This document shows, in pieces, positions 33,400-43,673 of a stretch of 64,000 nucleotides of DNA. Under the pieces are notes generated by a model that saw only the letters and a program-made list of their open reading frames with translations, had not been told where the DNA came from and searched no databases. The DNA lies in contig CAVWWX010000002.1 of NCBI GenBank assembly GCA_963758845.1, positions 2,356,001-2,420,000 on the forward strand, read 5' to 3'. The DNA comes from JBDTSW01 sp963758845. Lineage in GTDB: Bacteria; Actinomycetota; Thermoleophilia; Solirubrobacterales; 70-9. How positions within the stretch are numbered: the stretch's first letter is position 1; the number at the start of each line of letters is the position of its first letter. The position numbers and the translations under genes are program-made.

Positions 33400-35733
33400 T
33401 CAGGAACCGGCCTCGGAGAGGTTCTGGGCGATCGCGATCATCTGCGGCTCGGTCAGGAGCTTGTCGAGCGTGTTGGTGACCCAGTACTTGGTCTTCTCGC
33501 GCTCGAACGCAAGCATCCGCAGGGCGCCACCGTCGTAGTAGAAGTCGTACTCGCGATCCCCGATCTTGCGCGTCGTGGACGGGTTCGCGAACAGCGGGGC
33601 GTTGAGCCAATCGGTGCCGGAGACCCCGTAGTAGGCCGTGGGGTACGTGGTGCCCGGCCGGGAGATCACGAACTTGTAGCCGTGGTAGAGCTTGCCGTCG
33701 CCGCCGTCGATGCCGAAGTAGCGGGTGTCGTCGATGATCTGTGAGCCCGGCGTGATCAGCGTCGGGTACAGGATCGGGAACTTGAGGTCCTTGTTCCCCT
33801 GGTCGCGGATCGCGGCCGCGTACTGCTGGCCGGCCACCGTCGTGTCGATCATCTGCGACGCCGCTATCTGCTCGGGCGTCCTCTCGGGCTCGGAGTCCGG
33901 CTTGGGCTTTTCATCCGGCTTGTCGCCGCCCGGCTTCTCGCCGCCGGGCTTGCTGCCGCCCGGCTTGTCGCCGCCGCCGCCCGAGCCGCCATCGCCCGCT
34001 CCCCCGGCGTCCTCGCCGTCGCCGGATTCGCCCAGGAACTTGCTCACGGCGTCCTGGAGGGGCGCGTCGCTGGCGGTGACGTAACCCTCCTCGTCGAGGC
34101 TGTCGAACGGGAATTCGATCTGCGTGATCTGCGCGCCCCGGGCATCGAGCATCAGCTTGAAGAGCTGGACGAGGGTGCCCGAGTCGTCGATGTCGGAGGT
34201 CGTGTAGTCGGTGAAGATGTCGAGGAGCTTGGCGCGCTCGTCCAGGAGCTTGGACGGCGGGACCTTCGCCCTCGCCTCGCGCAGGAACCCCTGCTGTCTC
34301 GAGGCCCGGACGATGTCGTTGTCCTCGTGGCGGTAGCGAACGTACTGGAGCGCGTTGAACCCGCAGAGGCGCTGATAGCCCGCCTGAATGTCGATCTCGG
34401 CGTACTGCTCGGCGAACGACGCGGCCGTCGCGTTGTCGTTGAAGTAGTGACGGTCCACGTCCATGTAGACGCACCCGATCGCGTTGACCGCGTCGGCGAA
34501 CCCGGTGAAGTCGACGTTCACGACGTGGTTGATGGGTATGCGGTCGCCGGTGATCTGCTTGACCACCTCGAGCGTCAGCTTGGGGCCGCCATAGGAGTAG
34601 GCGGCGTTGAACTTGTCCACCCCGTGGTTGGGGATGTTCACCCGCAGGTCGCGCGGGATCGAGAGCTGGGTGATCGCGCCGCGGTCCGGGTCCACACGCA
34701 GCAGCATCGTGGTGTCCGAGAGACCCTTGCTGGTCTGATCGGGACGGACGTCCGAGCCGATGATCAGGAAGTTCTGCGCGTCCTCGTCGATCTCGTCGAG
34801 CTGATTCGCGAGGTCGAGGCCTCCGAGGCCCTTCGCGATGTCGGTCAGGTAGACGAGAAGCGAGACCGAGGTGGCCGCGGCCATGGAGGCCACGATCAGG
34901 AACGAGGCGGCCATGAACCGCGCCCAGACGCCGGCGCGTGGCGGCTTCTCGCCCTTCTCGCCGGGCGTCACCTCGACGGTGGGGCCGGCGGCCCCGACCC
35001 CCGCGGCGACCGCCGTCTTCTCCTCGTGGCCGTCGGCGTCCTCGCCGTCCTCGCCGTCGGTGTCCTTCGCCTCCGGCGGCTTCCCGGAGTCGGTGATCCC
35101 GCGCTTGGCGGCGTGCTCGGCGGTGCGGTCGCGAAGCCCCTTTAGCGCGGCCTCGCGGGCCTCCTCTTGGTCGGCCAGCGAGAGCGTGTCGGCCTCGATC
35201 GTGGATCCGGCGGCGGCCGCAGCCGCGGGTACGCCGGCGTCGTGGGCATCGCCGGCATCGCCCGCGTCGTCTTCGTCGCCGGCCTCGGCCTCGTCCTCGG
35301 CGCCCTCGTCCTCGTCGAAGTCGAACTCGTCGGCCGGATCGGGGCCCTCGTCGGCCGCCGCATCAGCGGGCACGTCGTACTCGCCGGCCAGCTCGGTGTC
35401 GAGGTCTTCGGCGAGCTGCTCCTCGAGCTGGTCGAACTCCTCGGTCAGCCCGGTCTCGGCGCCCGCGGCGGTCGCATTCTCGCCGGGCTCCTCCGGCCCT
35501 GCCGCCTCCTCCTCGCCGTCGTCATCGGAGTCGGCGGGCAGGCCGCTCCATGCCTGGCGGCCGGCCCAGGTGGCCGGCGCCGGGCCCTCGGCGGCGACCT
35601 CGTCGTCGTCGCCGGGAAGCTCGTCGTCGGGCAACTCCCCGTCCTCGGGCACATCGTCCTCTTCCGGCTGGTCGTCCTCTTCGGGCAGGTCGTCGTCCTC
35701 CGGCAGGTCGTCGTCGCGCCGGTCGTCGCTCAC
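33400..35733 (-). CDS. LytR-CpsA-Psr (LCP) glycopolymer ligase with long acidic N-terminus
   Basis: A 777-residue LCP enzyme, which moves lipid-linked glycopolymers onto peptidoglycan. Residues 1-270 are a cytoplasmic, very acidic, low-complexity region; one membrane helix follows at about 274-300; then the LCP domain (LIIGSDVRPDQ, SDTTMLLRVDP, SIPRDLRVNIP, DKFNAAYSYGG, LQYVRYRHED). A Gly/Lys/Pro linker of five-residue repeats leads to a C-terminal domain (YFGIDGGDGKLYHGYKFV) like LytR_C-type extensions. GTG 35733 is chosen because it forms a GTGA overlap with the peptidase stop; a start 99 bases upstream would lie inside that gene. Confidence 0.88.
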   Translation of the reverse strand: MSDDRRDDDLPEDDDLPEEDDQPEEDDVPEDGELPDDELPGDDDEVAAEGPAPATWAGRQAWSGLPADSDDDGEEEAAGPEEPGENATAAGAETGLTEEFDQLEEQLAEDLDTELAGEYDVPADAAADEGPDPADEFDFDEDEGAEDEAEAGDEDDAGDAGDAHDAGVPAAAAAAGSTIEADTLSLADQEEAREAALKGLRDRTAEHAAKRGITDSGKPPEAKDTDGEDGEDADGHEEKTAVAAGVGAAGPTVEVTPGEKGEKPPRAGVWARFMAASFLIVASMAAATSVSLLVYLTDIAKGLGGLDLANQLDEIDEDAQNFLIIGSDVRPDQTSKGLSDTTMLLRVDPDRGAITQLSIPRDLRVNIPNHGVDKFNAAYSYGGPKLTLEVVKQITGDRIPINHVVNVDFTGFADAVNAIGCVYMDVDRHYFNDNATAASFAEQYAEIDIQAGYQRLCGFNALQYVRYRHEDNDIVRASRQQGFLREARAKVPPSKLLDERAKLLDIFTDYTTSDIDDSGTLVQLFKLMLDARGAQITQIEFPFDSLDEEGYVTASDAPLQDAVSKFLGESGDGEDAGGAGDGGSGGGGDKPGGSKPGGEKPGGDKPDEKPKPDSEPERTPEQIAASQMIDTTVAGQQYAAAIRDQGNKDLKFPILYPTLITPGSQIIDDTRYFGIDGGDGKLYHGYKFVISRPGTTYPTAYYGVSGTDWLNAPLFANPSTTRKIGDREYDFYYDGGALRMLAFEREKTKYWVTNTLDKLLTEPQMIAIAQNLSEAGS
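33915..33974 (-). repeat. Four 15-base tandem units in the LCP gene
   Basis: Units at 33915-33929, 33930-33944, 33945-33959 and 33960-33974 differ by one to four bases and encode GGDKP, GGSKP, GGEKP, GGDKP. They form the flexible wall-spanning linker between the LCP domain and the C-terminal domain; such arrays change copy number easily. Confidence 0.75.
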
Positions 35734-36857
35734 CGCGGTCCCCCGCCGCCGGCGGCCAGCATCCCGGGGAGGGTCTGGACGAAGTCCACGATCGCCTTGC
35801 GATAGCTCGCCAGCGAGCTGACGGAGACCCACTCATCCGGGCCATGGTGGCCGGCGCCGGCCGGGCCGAACTCGACCGCGGGAATCCCGACGCGCAGGAA
35901 CGACACGGCGTCCGAGGCCCCGTCGCGCCCGACGCTGGTCACGCCGGCCGCGTGGTGGCGGGCCGCCGCGCTGCAGAGGGCGCGCACGTGAATGGAATCG
36001 GGGTCGACGGTGGCCGGGGGGCGCGAGAAGGTCGAGATCACCTGTGCGTCATCCAGCGTCCCGACCTCGCTCAGGATCTCGGCCGGGTCCTGCTCGGGCA
36101 GGTAGCGGACATCCACGTCGATGTAGCAAGTGTCTGGCACCTTATTCAGGGCGTCTCCCCCGAGGATCCGGCCGAGGTTGATCGAGGGCCGGTCGAAGAG
36201 CTCGGAGCTGCGGGAGGCAAACGGTAGCGACTCGATCCCCCGAAACACGGCCATCGCCTTCAGGATCGCGTTCTCGCCCAGCCAGGGGGTCGCCCCGTGC
36301 GCGGAGCGCCCGGTGACCTCGATGCGCATCGCCAGCACGCCCTTTGCCGCCACGCCCACGTGCATGTCGGTGGGCTCGCCCGTGATCGCGAAGTCGCCGC
36401 GGAACCCGCTGTCGACCAGCAGGTCACCCCCGCGCTCGACCTCCTCCTCGGATTCCTCGTCGGGGACGATGCCCAGCCGCACGCGAACCCCGTCCTGGTC
36501 GCGCAGGTCGGCCATCGCCAGGAGCAGGGCAGCGACCGCGCCCTTCATGTCGTAGGAGCCGCGGCCGATCAGGCGGTCGCCGTCGAGCGTCGGGTGGAAC
36601 TGCTCGGGCCGGCCCGGCACGACGTCGATGTGCCCGTGGAGGAGCACGGTGGGAGCGTCGGCTGGGCCGACGGCCGCGGTCGTCACCGGAAGCCCGCGGA
36701 TCCCCATCTGCCCGGACTCGACCTCGCGCGAGTCGAGCCAGCCCTTGACGAACCCGGCGCACTGCCGGATCCCCTCCTCGGTGGAGGTGTCGTAGGCGAT
36801 CAGCCGCTCGGCGAGCGCTTGTTCCTCGGAGGGAGCGATCGAAGGATTATCGGGAAT
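35730..36857 (-). CDS. M20-family metallopeptidase/deacylase (ArgE/DapE-like) with apparent ATT start
   Basis: A zinc amidohydrolase of the ArgE/DapE/ACY1 family, about 375 residues. Metal ligands and catalytic residues are readable: HGHID, YDMKGA, DEESEEE, GEPTDMH and HHGPDEW. The first ATG (36707) would delete about 50 residues of clear homology (ALAERLIAYDTSTEEGIRQC), and no ATG, GTG or TTG lies in frame between it and the upstream TGA (36866-36864). ATT at 36857 lies 8 bases after a minus-strand -10 (TACGGT) and fits a leaderless start; the alternative is GTG 36867 with one extra base before codon 8. It overlaps LCP (GTGA), so may act on wall peptides or amino-acid precursors. Confidence 0.78.
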   Translation of the reverse strand: MPDNPSIAPSEEQALAERLIAYDTSTEEGIRQCAGFVKGWLDSREVESGQMGIRGLPVTTAAVGPADAPTVLLHGHIDVVPGRPEQFHPTLDGDRLIGRGSYDMKGAVAALLLAMADLRDQDGVRVRLGIVPDEESEEEVERGGDLLVDSGFRGDFAITGEPTDMHVGVAAKGVLAMRIEVTGRSAHGATPWLGENAILKAMAVFRGIESLPFASRSSELFDRPSINLGRILGGDALNKVPDTCYIDVDVRYLPEQDPAEILSEVGTLDDAQVISTFSRPPATVDPDSIHVRALCSAAARHHAAGVTSVGRDGASDAVSFLRVGIPAVEFGPAGAGHHGPDEWVSVSSLASYRKAIVDFVQTLPGMLAAGGGGPR

Positions 36858-36865
36858 CGGCGCTC

Positions 36866-36875
36866 ACCGTACGCT
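36866..36875. promoter_or_regulatory. Overlapping divergent -10 elements between M20 and GNAT genes
   Basis: Plus strand TACGCT (36870-36875) ends 6 bases before GTG 36882; minus strand TACGGT (36871-36866) ends 8 bases before ATT 36857. The two hexamers share the central TA. The gap between coding regions is 24 bases, with no room for leaders or ribosome sites on either side. Confidence 0.5.
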
Positions 36876-36881
36876 GCCCCC

Positions 36882-37661
36882 GTGGCAGTCCCCCGCCCAG
36901 CCGACGACGCGCCGACGCGCGCCCGCGCCTGGCGCGACGCCACCCACGCGCAGGTCTGCGACGTGATCGAGCCGTGGGCGCACGGGACTGTCGTGCGGGC
37001 GACTCGCCTCTCCAGCTACTACGACTTCAACGTCGTCCGGGTCGAGCGGCCGCCCGATATGGGTGTGGACGCGCTGATCGAGTTCGCGCAGCAGGCGCTC
37101 AGCGGCCTCGGTCACCTGAAGCTCGACTTCGATCAAGTCGAGGTCGCGGTTCCCCTGCGGGCCGGGTTCGACGAACGAGGGTGGATGACCAACCCGATCA
37201 TCTGGATGCGACACGAGGCGCCGCTGCCGCCAGGCCCGGAGACCGTGATCGAGGAGGTCCCCTACGACGAGGTGATCGAGCTTCGGAACGCGTGGCATCG
37301 GGAGGACTTCCCGGACGTCGATCCGGGCGACTACCCGGCACAGGCCCGTGAGGTCGCGCTTCAGCGGGGCGCCCGGGTCTTCGCGTCGGTGAAGGACGGC
37401 ACCGCCGTGGGCTTCGGCGAGGTCGAGCGGCACGGCCCGGGCGCCGAGATCACCAGCGTCTACGTCGGGCCGGAGCACCGTGGACGTGGGCTGGGGACGG
37501 CGATCACCCGCGCCGCGATCGAGGCCGGCGCCGGCGCCACGGACCTCTGGATCGTCGCCGACGACGAGGGCCGGGCGAAGGACCTGTACGCGAAGCTCGG
37601 CTTCCGGGGGGTCTGGGCTGCGATGGAGGTCCTGCTGCCCAGCCGGGCGGACGGCGCCTAG
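36882..37661 (+). CDS. GNAT-family N-acetyltransferase
   Basis: A 259-residue protein. The C-terminal half is a GNAT domain with the acetyl-CoA loop EITSVYVGPEHRGRGLGTAI and the late strand DLYAKLGFRGV. The N-terminal half (WRDATHAQVCDVIEPWAHGT ... FDQVEVAVPL) looks like a degenerate second GNAT domain, common in actinobacterial tandem acetyltransferases. GTG 36882 lies 6 bases after a -10 element, predicting a leaderless mRNA. Substrate unknown. Its stop overlaps the atpC stop by 4 bases on the opposite strand. Confidence 0.82.
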   Translation: MAVPRPADDAPTRARAWRDATHAQVCDVIEPWAHGTVVRATRLSSYYDFNVVRVERPPDMGVDALIEFAQQALSGLGHLKLDFDQVEVAVPLRAGFDERGWMTNPIIWMRHEAPLPPGPETVIEEVPYDEVIELRNAWHREDFPDVDPGDYPAQAREVALQRGARVFASVKDGTAVGFGEVERHGPGAEITSVYVGPEHRGRGLGTAITRAAIEAGAGATDLWIVADDEGRAKDLYAKLGFRGVWAAMEVLLPSRADGA

Positions 37662-38077
37662 CTCGACTCGGCGATCTGGATGAAGGCCTCGCAGCGGGCC
37701 TTCTCGCGCTCGGCGGTCTCGCGGGCCGCGGTGCCCTCCTCGGACTCCTCCAGGCGCTGCTCAGCCTCGTCGAGGCGCGACTTCAGCTCGCCGACATCGA
37801 GGTCCTCGGGCTTCTTCACCTCGGCCACGAGCACCCGGGCGCGGTTGGCGAAAACCTCCATCCAGCCCTCGCCCTGCGCGTAGCGCTCGGGCTCGCCCGA
37901 GTCGGACTCGTGCAGCCGCAGCTCGCACGGCACCAGCCGGGCGATCATCGGCGCGTGGCGGGCGCGGATGCCCACTTCGCCGACCGCGGTGCGGGTGGAG
38001 AGCTGGAACAGGTCGCCCTCGAAGACCGAGCCTTCGGGGGTGAGGACCTGCGCCTCGAGCCTGTGCTCGTCGGCCAA
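37658..38077 (-). CDS. atpC: ATP synthase epsilon subunit
   Basis: A 139-residue rotor subunit. N-terminal beta-sandwich LEAQVLTPEGSVFEGDLFQL and GEVGIRARHAPMIARLVPCE are typical; the C-terminal helix pair is full length (LDEAEQRLEESEEGTAARE), so the inhibitory helical domain is present. Last gene of the F1Fo operon, 3 bases after atpD. Confidence 0.93.
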   Translation of the reverse strand: MADEHRLEAQVLTPEGSVFEGDLFQLSTRTAVGEVGIRARHAPMIARLVPCELRLHESDSGEPERYAQGEGWMEVFANRARVLVAEVKKPEDLDVGELKSRLDEAEQRLEESEEGTAARETAEREKARCEAFIQIAESS

Positions 38078-38080
38078 GCG

Positions 38081-39610
38081 CTACTCCTCGGAGTCCTCTG
38101 AGCCCTCTGAGCCCTCTGAGCCGTTCGACTCCTCCCGCTCCTCGGCTTCGCGATCGACGCTCTCGTCGCCCTTCTCGCGCTCGGACGTGCCGTCGCGGAC
38201 CTGGTCGATCGAGCCCTTCATGTAGAAGGCGCTCTCGGGGAGGTCGTCGTGCTTGCCGTCGAGGATCTCGCGGAAGCTACGGACAGTGTCGGCGACCGGC
38301 ACGTACTCGCCCGAGCGGCCGGTGAACGCCTCGGCGACGAAGAACGGTTGCGAGAGGAAGCGCTCGATCTTGCGCGCCCTGGTGACCGTCTGCTTGTCCT
38401 CGTCGGAGAGCTCGTCGATCCCCAGGATCGCGATGATGTCCTGCAGCTCCTTGTAGCGCTGGAGGTTCTCCTGAACCTCTGTCGCCGTGTCGTAGTGCTC
38501 CTCGCCGAGCACGTCGGCCTTGAGGATCGTCGAACTCGAGTCGAGCGGGTCCACGGCGGGATAGATCCCCTTCTCGGAGATCCCGCGTGAGAGCGTCGTC
38601 GTGGCGTTCAGATGCGCGAACACCGACGCCGGCGCCGGGTCGGTCAGGTCGTCCGCCGGCACGTAGACGGCCTGGATCGACGTCACCGATCCCTTCTGGG
38701 TCGAGGTGATCCGCTCCTGGAGTCCACCCATCTCGGTCTCGAGCGTGGGCTGGTAACCGACCGCCGAGGGCATCCGCCCGAGTAGCGCCGACACCTCGGA
38801 GCCGGCCTGGACGAACCGGAAGATGTTGTCGATGAACAGCAGCACGTCCTGGCCGCCGGTATCGCGGAAGTACTCGGCCATCGTCAGCCCCGACAGCGCC
38901 ACGCGCAGGCGGGCTCCCGGCGGCTCGTTCATCTGGCCGAAGACGAGCATCGTCTTGTCGATCACCCCCGACTCCTTCATCTCGAGCCAGAGGTCGTTGC
39001 CCTCGCGCGAGCGCTCTCCCACGCCGCAGAAGGCGGACAGGCCCTCGTGCTCCTCGGCGAGGTTGCGGATCAGCTCCTGGATCAGCACCGTCTTGCCGAC
39101 TCCGGCGCCGCCGAAGAGGCCGACCTTGCCACCCTTCGCGTAGGGCGCCAGCAGGTCCACGACCTTGATCCCGGTCTCGAGGATCTCCTGGGTCGGCGCC
39201 AGCTGCTCGACCGTGGGCGCGGGACGATGGATCGGCCACCGCTCCTCGCCCTCGACCGGGTCGCCCTCGTCGATCGTCTCGCCGAGGAGGTTGAAGATGC
39301 GGCCCAGCGTGTCCTTGCCCACCGGCACCGTGATCGGCGACCCGGTGTCGACGACTTCGTCCCCGCGGCTGAGACCGTCGGTGGCGTCCATCGCGACGGT
39401 GCGGACGCGGTCGTCGCCGAGGTGCTGCTGCACCTCGCAGACGATCACGGACGAGTCGTCCTCGTCGCTGCCGGGTCGCTTGATCTCGAGCGCCGAGTAG
39501 ATCTCGGGGAGCTCATCCGGGAAGAGCGCGTCGACGACCACGCCGGTGATCTGCTCGACGGTTCCGACGTTGCCGCCGTTGCTCGAGCCGTTTCCGTCTT
39601 CGTCTGCCAT
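38081..39610 (-). CDS. atpD: ATP synthase beta subunit with acidic C-terminal tail
   Basis: A 509-residue catalytic subunit. Walker A GGAGVGKTVL, catalytic Glu in GVGERSREGNDL, Walker B VLLFIDNIFRF and the DELSDEDK helix-turn-helix region are intact. The conserved core ends around KGSIDQVRDG; beyond it lies an extra tail of about 30 residues ending GSEGSEGSEDSEE, absent from most beta subunits. The N-terminus also has a Gly/Ser/Asn-rich lead (DEDGNGSSNGGN). Part of the atp operon. Confidence 0.96.
   Translation of the reverse strand: MADEDGNGSSNGGNVGTVEQITGVVVDALFPDELPEIYSALEIKRPGSDEDDSSVIVCEVQQHLGDDRVRTVAMDATDGLSRGDEVVDTGSPITVPVGKDTLGRIFNLLGETIDEGDPVEGEERWPIHRPAPTVEQLAPTQEILETGIKVVDLLAPYAKGGKVGLFGGAGVGKTVLIQELIRNLAEEHEGLSAFCGVGERSREGNDLWLEMKESGVIDKTMLVFGQMNEPPGARLRVALSGLTMAEYFRDTGGQDVLLFIDNIFRFVQAGSEVSALLGRMPSAVGYQPTLETEMGGLQERITSTQKGSVTSIQAVYVPADDLTDPAPASVFAHLNATTTLSRGISEKGIYPAVDPLDSSSTILKADVLGEEHYDTATEVQENLQRYKELQDIIAILGIDELSDEDKQTVTRARKIERFLSQPFFVAEAFTGRSGEYVPVADTVRSFREILDGKHDDLPESAFYMKGSIDQVRDGTSEREKGDESVDREAEEREESNGSEGSEGSEDSEE
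38091..38117 (-). repeat. Three 9-base tandem units in the atpD tail
   Basis: GAGTCCTCT, GAGCCCTCT, GAGCCCTCT on the plus strand (38091-38117) encode the reiterated SEG units at the very end of the beta subunit. Replication slippage at this array is a simple origin for the tail. Confidence 0.7.
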
Positions 39611-39629
39611 CAGTTCCTTTCCAGGGTGC

Positions 39630-40550
39630 TCAGCCGAGGGCCTCTGCCCCGGCGACGACTTCCAAGATCTCCTGCGTGATCTCCGACTGGCGCACCCGGT
39701 TCATCTCCAGGGTCAGGTCGCGGATCATGTCCTGCGCGTTCTCCGATGCGCTGCGCATCGCGGTCATGCGAGCGCCCAGCTCTGAGGCGGCCGACTCCAA
39801 GAGCGCGCGATACACCGAGAGGTCCACGTACTCCTCGAACAGCTTCGGGAGCAGAATCTCGGGCTCCGGCTCGTTCACCCAGGCGGACCTCATGTGCGCC
39901 TCGGCGAGCTCCGGGTCGGCGGGCTCCTCCGGCTCTGGGATGCCCTCTCCGAAAACCTCAGCCTCCTGGAGGGGAAGCAGCGTCTGGCGCCGCACGTACT
40001 GGGTGAGCGGCGAGACGTAGCGGTTGTAGACGATGTCGACGCGGTCGAGCTCGTGGTCGGTGTAGGCGGTGGTCAACTCACGCGAGATGTCGCGGGCGTC
40101 GGTGAAGGCCGGGCGATCGGTGAAGCCGATGTAGGAGCTCTCGACCTGCTCACCCCGAAAGGTGAGCGTCGAGTTGCCGCGGCGGCCGACTACCGAGAAG
40201 ACGGTCTCGGTGCCGTCGGCCCGGTATTCGCCCTTCAAGCGCAGGCCCTCGCGGACGATCTGCGTGTTGAACGCACCGGCCAGCCCGCGATCGCCGGTGA
40301 CGAGCAGGATGCCCACGCGCTCGGTCTTCTCGCGCTCCTGGAGCAGGGCGACGCGGGCGATCACGCCCTCGTGGGCTGCAGCCACCTGCTGGGTCATCTT
40401 GCGAATGGCCTGGGCGTAGGGCCGCATCGCGTCGATGCGCTGCTCGGCCCGCCGCAGGCGTGCCGCGGCGACCATTTCCATCGCCCGTGTGATCTTGTGG
40501 ACGTTCTTGACCGCGCTGATGCGGTTGCTGACTTCCTTCTGGGTCGCCAT
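39630..40550 (-). CDS. atpG: ATP synthase gamma subunit
   Basis: A 306-residue central shaft. N-terminal coiled coil (EVSNRISAVKNVHKITRAME), the GDRGLAGAFN strand and the C-terminal helix (GARMTAMRSASENAQDMI) with NRVRQSEITQEILEVVAGA are as expected. An insertion in the middle (PEEPADPELAEAHM) is in the variable region. Between atpA (6 bases) and atpD (19 bases). Confidence 0.95.
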   Translation of the reverse strand: MATQKEVSNRISAVKNVHKITRAMEMVAAARLRRAEQRIDAMRPYAQAIRKMTQQVAAAHEGVIARVALLQEREKTERVGILLVTGDRGLAGAFNTQIVREGLRLKGEYRADGTETVFSVVGRRGNSTLTFRGEQVESSYIGFTDRPAFTDARDISRELTTAYTDHELDRVDIVYNRYVSPLTQYVRRQTLLPLQEAEVFGEGIPEPEEPADPELAEAHMRSAWVNEPEPEILLPKLFEEYVDLSVYRALLESAASELGARMTAMRSASENAQDMIRDLTLEMNRVRQSEITQEILEVVAGAEALG

Positions 40551-40556
40551 CAGCTA

Positions 40557-42218
<1,662 letters not shown>

Positions 42219-42227
42219 GGTTCTCCT

Positions 42228-42761
42228 TTACGCCGCTTTGGCGACTTCTTTTCGCAGCTTGTCCAGCTTGGTGCGGATGCTCGCGTCGAGCACCCTGTTG
42301 CCGACCCTCAGGACGAGGCCCCCGAGGACCTCCGGGTCGACTTCCCTCGTCAGGTTGATCGTACGGTCCGTCTGGCGCTCGATCTCCTTCGAGACGCGGT
42401 CGACCACTTCATCGTCGAGCTCGACGGCGCTCGTCAGGGTCACTTCGAGTCGCCGGTTCTCCTCAGCCCAGCGCTCGTCGAAGCGGCGCTTGATGTGGAA
42501 GATCGCCGGCATCCGGTGCTTCTCGGCGAGCAGCTCGAGGAAATTGAGCAGCTCGGGCTCGGCCCCCGACACCACCCGCGCCAGGCCCTCGCGCTTTTCC
42601 TGCGAGGAGAAGTACGGGCTGAACAGGAACACGCGCAGGTCGTGCGACTCGTTCATCGCGTCGGTGAACTGCGTGAGCTGCTCGTGGACCTCCTCGAGCT
42701 TGCCCTTGTCGAGGGCGACGTCGAACAGAGCGTCGCCGTATACGCGCCCGATCTCCTCCAT
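42228..42761 (-). CDS. atpH: ATP synthase delta subunit
   Basis: A 177-residue peripheral-stalk subunit that caps F1. N-terminal helical bundle (RVYGDALFDVALDKGKLEEV) and C-terminal GLVLRVGNRVLDASIRTKL match OSCP/delta. It is a separate gene here; in mycobacteria delta is fused to a b-type subunit, so this operon keeps the ancestral layout. Confidence 0.95.
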   Translation of the reverse strand: MEEIGRVYGDALFDVALDKGKLEEVHEQLTQFTDAMNESHDLRVFLFSPYFSSQEKREGLARVVSGAEPELLNFLELLAEKHRMPAIFHIKRRFDERWAEENRRLEVTLTSAVELDDEVVDRVSKEIERQTDRTINLTREVDPEVLGGLVLRVGNRVLDASIRTKLDKLRKEVAKAA

Positions 42762-42766
42762 CGGCC

Positions 42767-43357
42767 CTACTCCGACTTCCCGTTTTCGGCCTCGGCGCCC
42801 GAGAGGGCCGTGAAGTCGACCTCGGCGAGGGCGTCGTCGATCAGGCGCTTCTGGTCGGCGTCGTCGAGCGACTTGCGCGTCACCTTCTCGGTGGCCAGGA
42901 CCGTGAGGTCGGCGACCTCCTTGCGGATCTGCTCCAGCGAGCGCCGCGTCTCGGTCTCGATGTCCTTGCGGGCGGCGGCGACCAACTCCTCGCGCTTGGC
43001 CTTACCCTCGGACGTGGCCTCGGCGACGGCCGCCTCGGCGGCCTTTCGGGCGCGGGCCGCGATGTCGTCTGCCTGCTCGCGGGCCTCGGTCAGGCGATGG
43101 CGGTACTCCTGGAGCAGCTCGTCCGCCTCCTCGCGCTGCTTCTCCGACGCCGCGATGTTCTCGCGGATCGCGTTGGCACGGTTCTCGAGCGCCTCGCCGA
43201 TGCGGGGAAACGCGAACCGCTTCAGGACCCACATCGTGATCAGGAACAACAGCAGCGTCCAGATCATCAGCCCGAGCCCGGGCGAGACCAGGAAGCTGCC
43301 GCCTTCCTCCTCTGCCGCCATTGGCAGCAGGGTCGCTATGTCGGTTGCGAACTCCAC
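42767..43357 (-). CDS. atpF: ATP synthase b subunit
   Basis: A 196-residue stator subunit: one membrane helix (residues 27-45, LGLMIWTLLLFLITMWVL) preceded by a short periplasmic segment, then a long charged coiled coil (ASEKQREEADELLQEYRHRL ...) that dimerises and holds delta. A longer N-terminal lead (MEFATDIATLLPMAAEEEGG) than in E. coli is normal for this phylum. 21 bases after atpE. Confidence 0.94.
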   Translation of the reverse strand: MEFATDIATLLPMAAEEEGGSFLVSPGLGLMIWTLLLFLITMWVLKRFAFPRIGEALENRANAIRENIAASEKQREEADELLQEYRHRLTEAREQADDIAARARKAAEAAVAEATSEGKAKREELVAAARKDIETETRRSLEQIRKEVADLTVLATEKVTRKSLDDADQKRLIDDALAEVDFTALSGAEAENGKSE

Positions 43358-43378
43358 CTCGTTCCCTTCAGCGCCGGC

Positions 43379-43654
43379 CTAGAGGAAGAACGCGATGAGG
43401 CCGAAGATGAACGTGTAAAAGGCGACCGCCTCGGTGAGGGCGAAGCCCAGCCACCGGATGGACTGCAGTTCGTCCTTCATCTCCGGCTGCCGTGCGACGG
43501 CCTGGATCTCCGAGCCGAAGATCACGCCGATGCCGATGCCGGCCCCGATCGAGCCGAGCCCGGCGCCGATGCCCAGGGCGATCGCCTTGCCGGCGTCCGT
43601 GACCCCGGTGTCGGTGACGCCCTCGGCAGCCTGTGCCAGAACCATTAGATCCAT
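43379..43654 (-). CDS. atpE: ATP synthase c subunit
   Basis: A 91-residue hairpin of two membrane helices. Helix 1 has the packing motif GAGLGSIGAGIGIG, the loop is ARQPE, and helix 2 carries the ion-binding Glu75 in GFALTEAVAFYTF. The residues after Glu (AVAFY rather than ST) and the lack of Gln in helix 1 favour protons over sodium. About 20 residues before helix 1 may be cleaved or extended. Strong AAAGGAG ribosome site upstream. Confidence 0.95.
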   Translation of the reverse strand: MDLMVLAQAAEGVTDTGVTDAGKAIALGIGAGLGSIGAGIGIGVIFGSEIQAVARQPEMKDELQSIRWLGFALTEAVAFYTFIFGLIAFFL

Positions 43655-43673
43655 TCGTTTGCTCCTTTTCCTA

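Noticed and set aside
43379..43654. Sodium-specific c-ring
   Set aside because: The residues after Glu75 and the absence of Gln in helix 1 point to proton binding.
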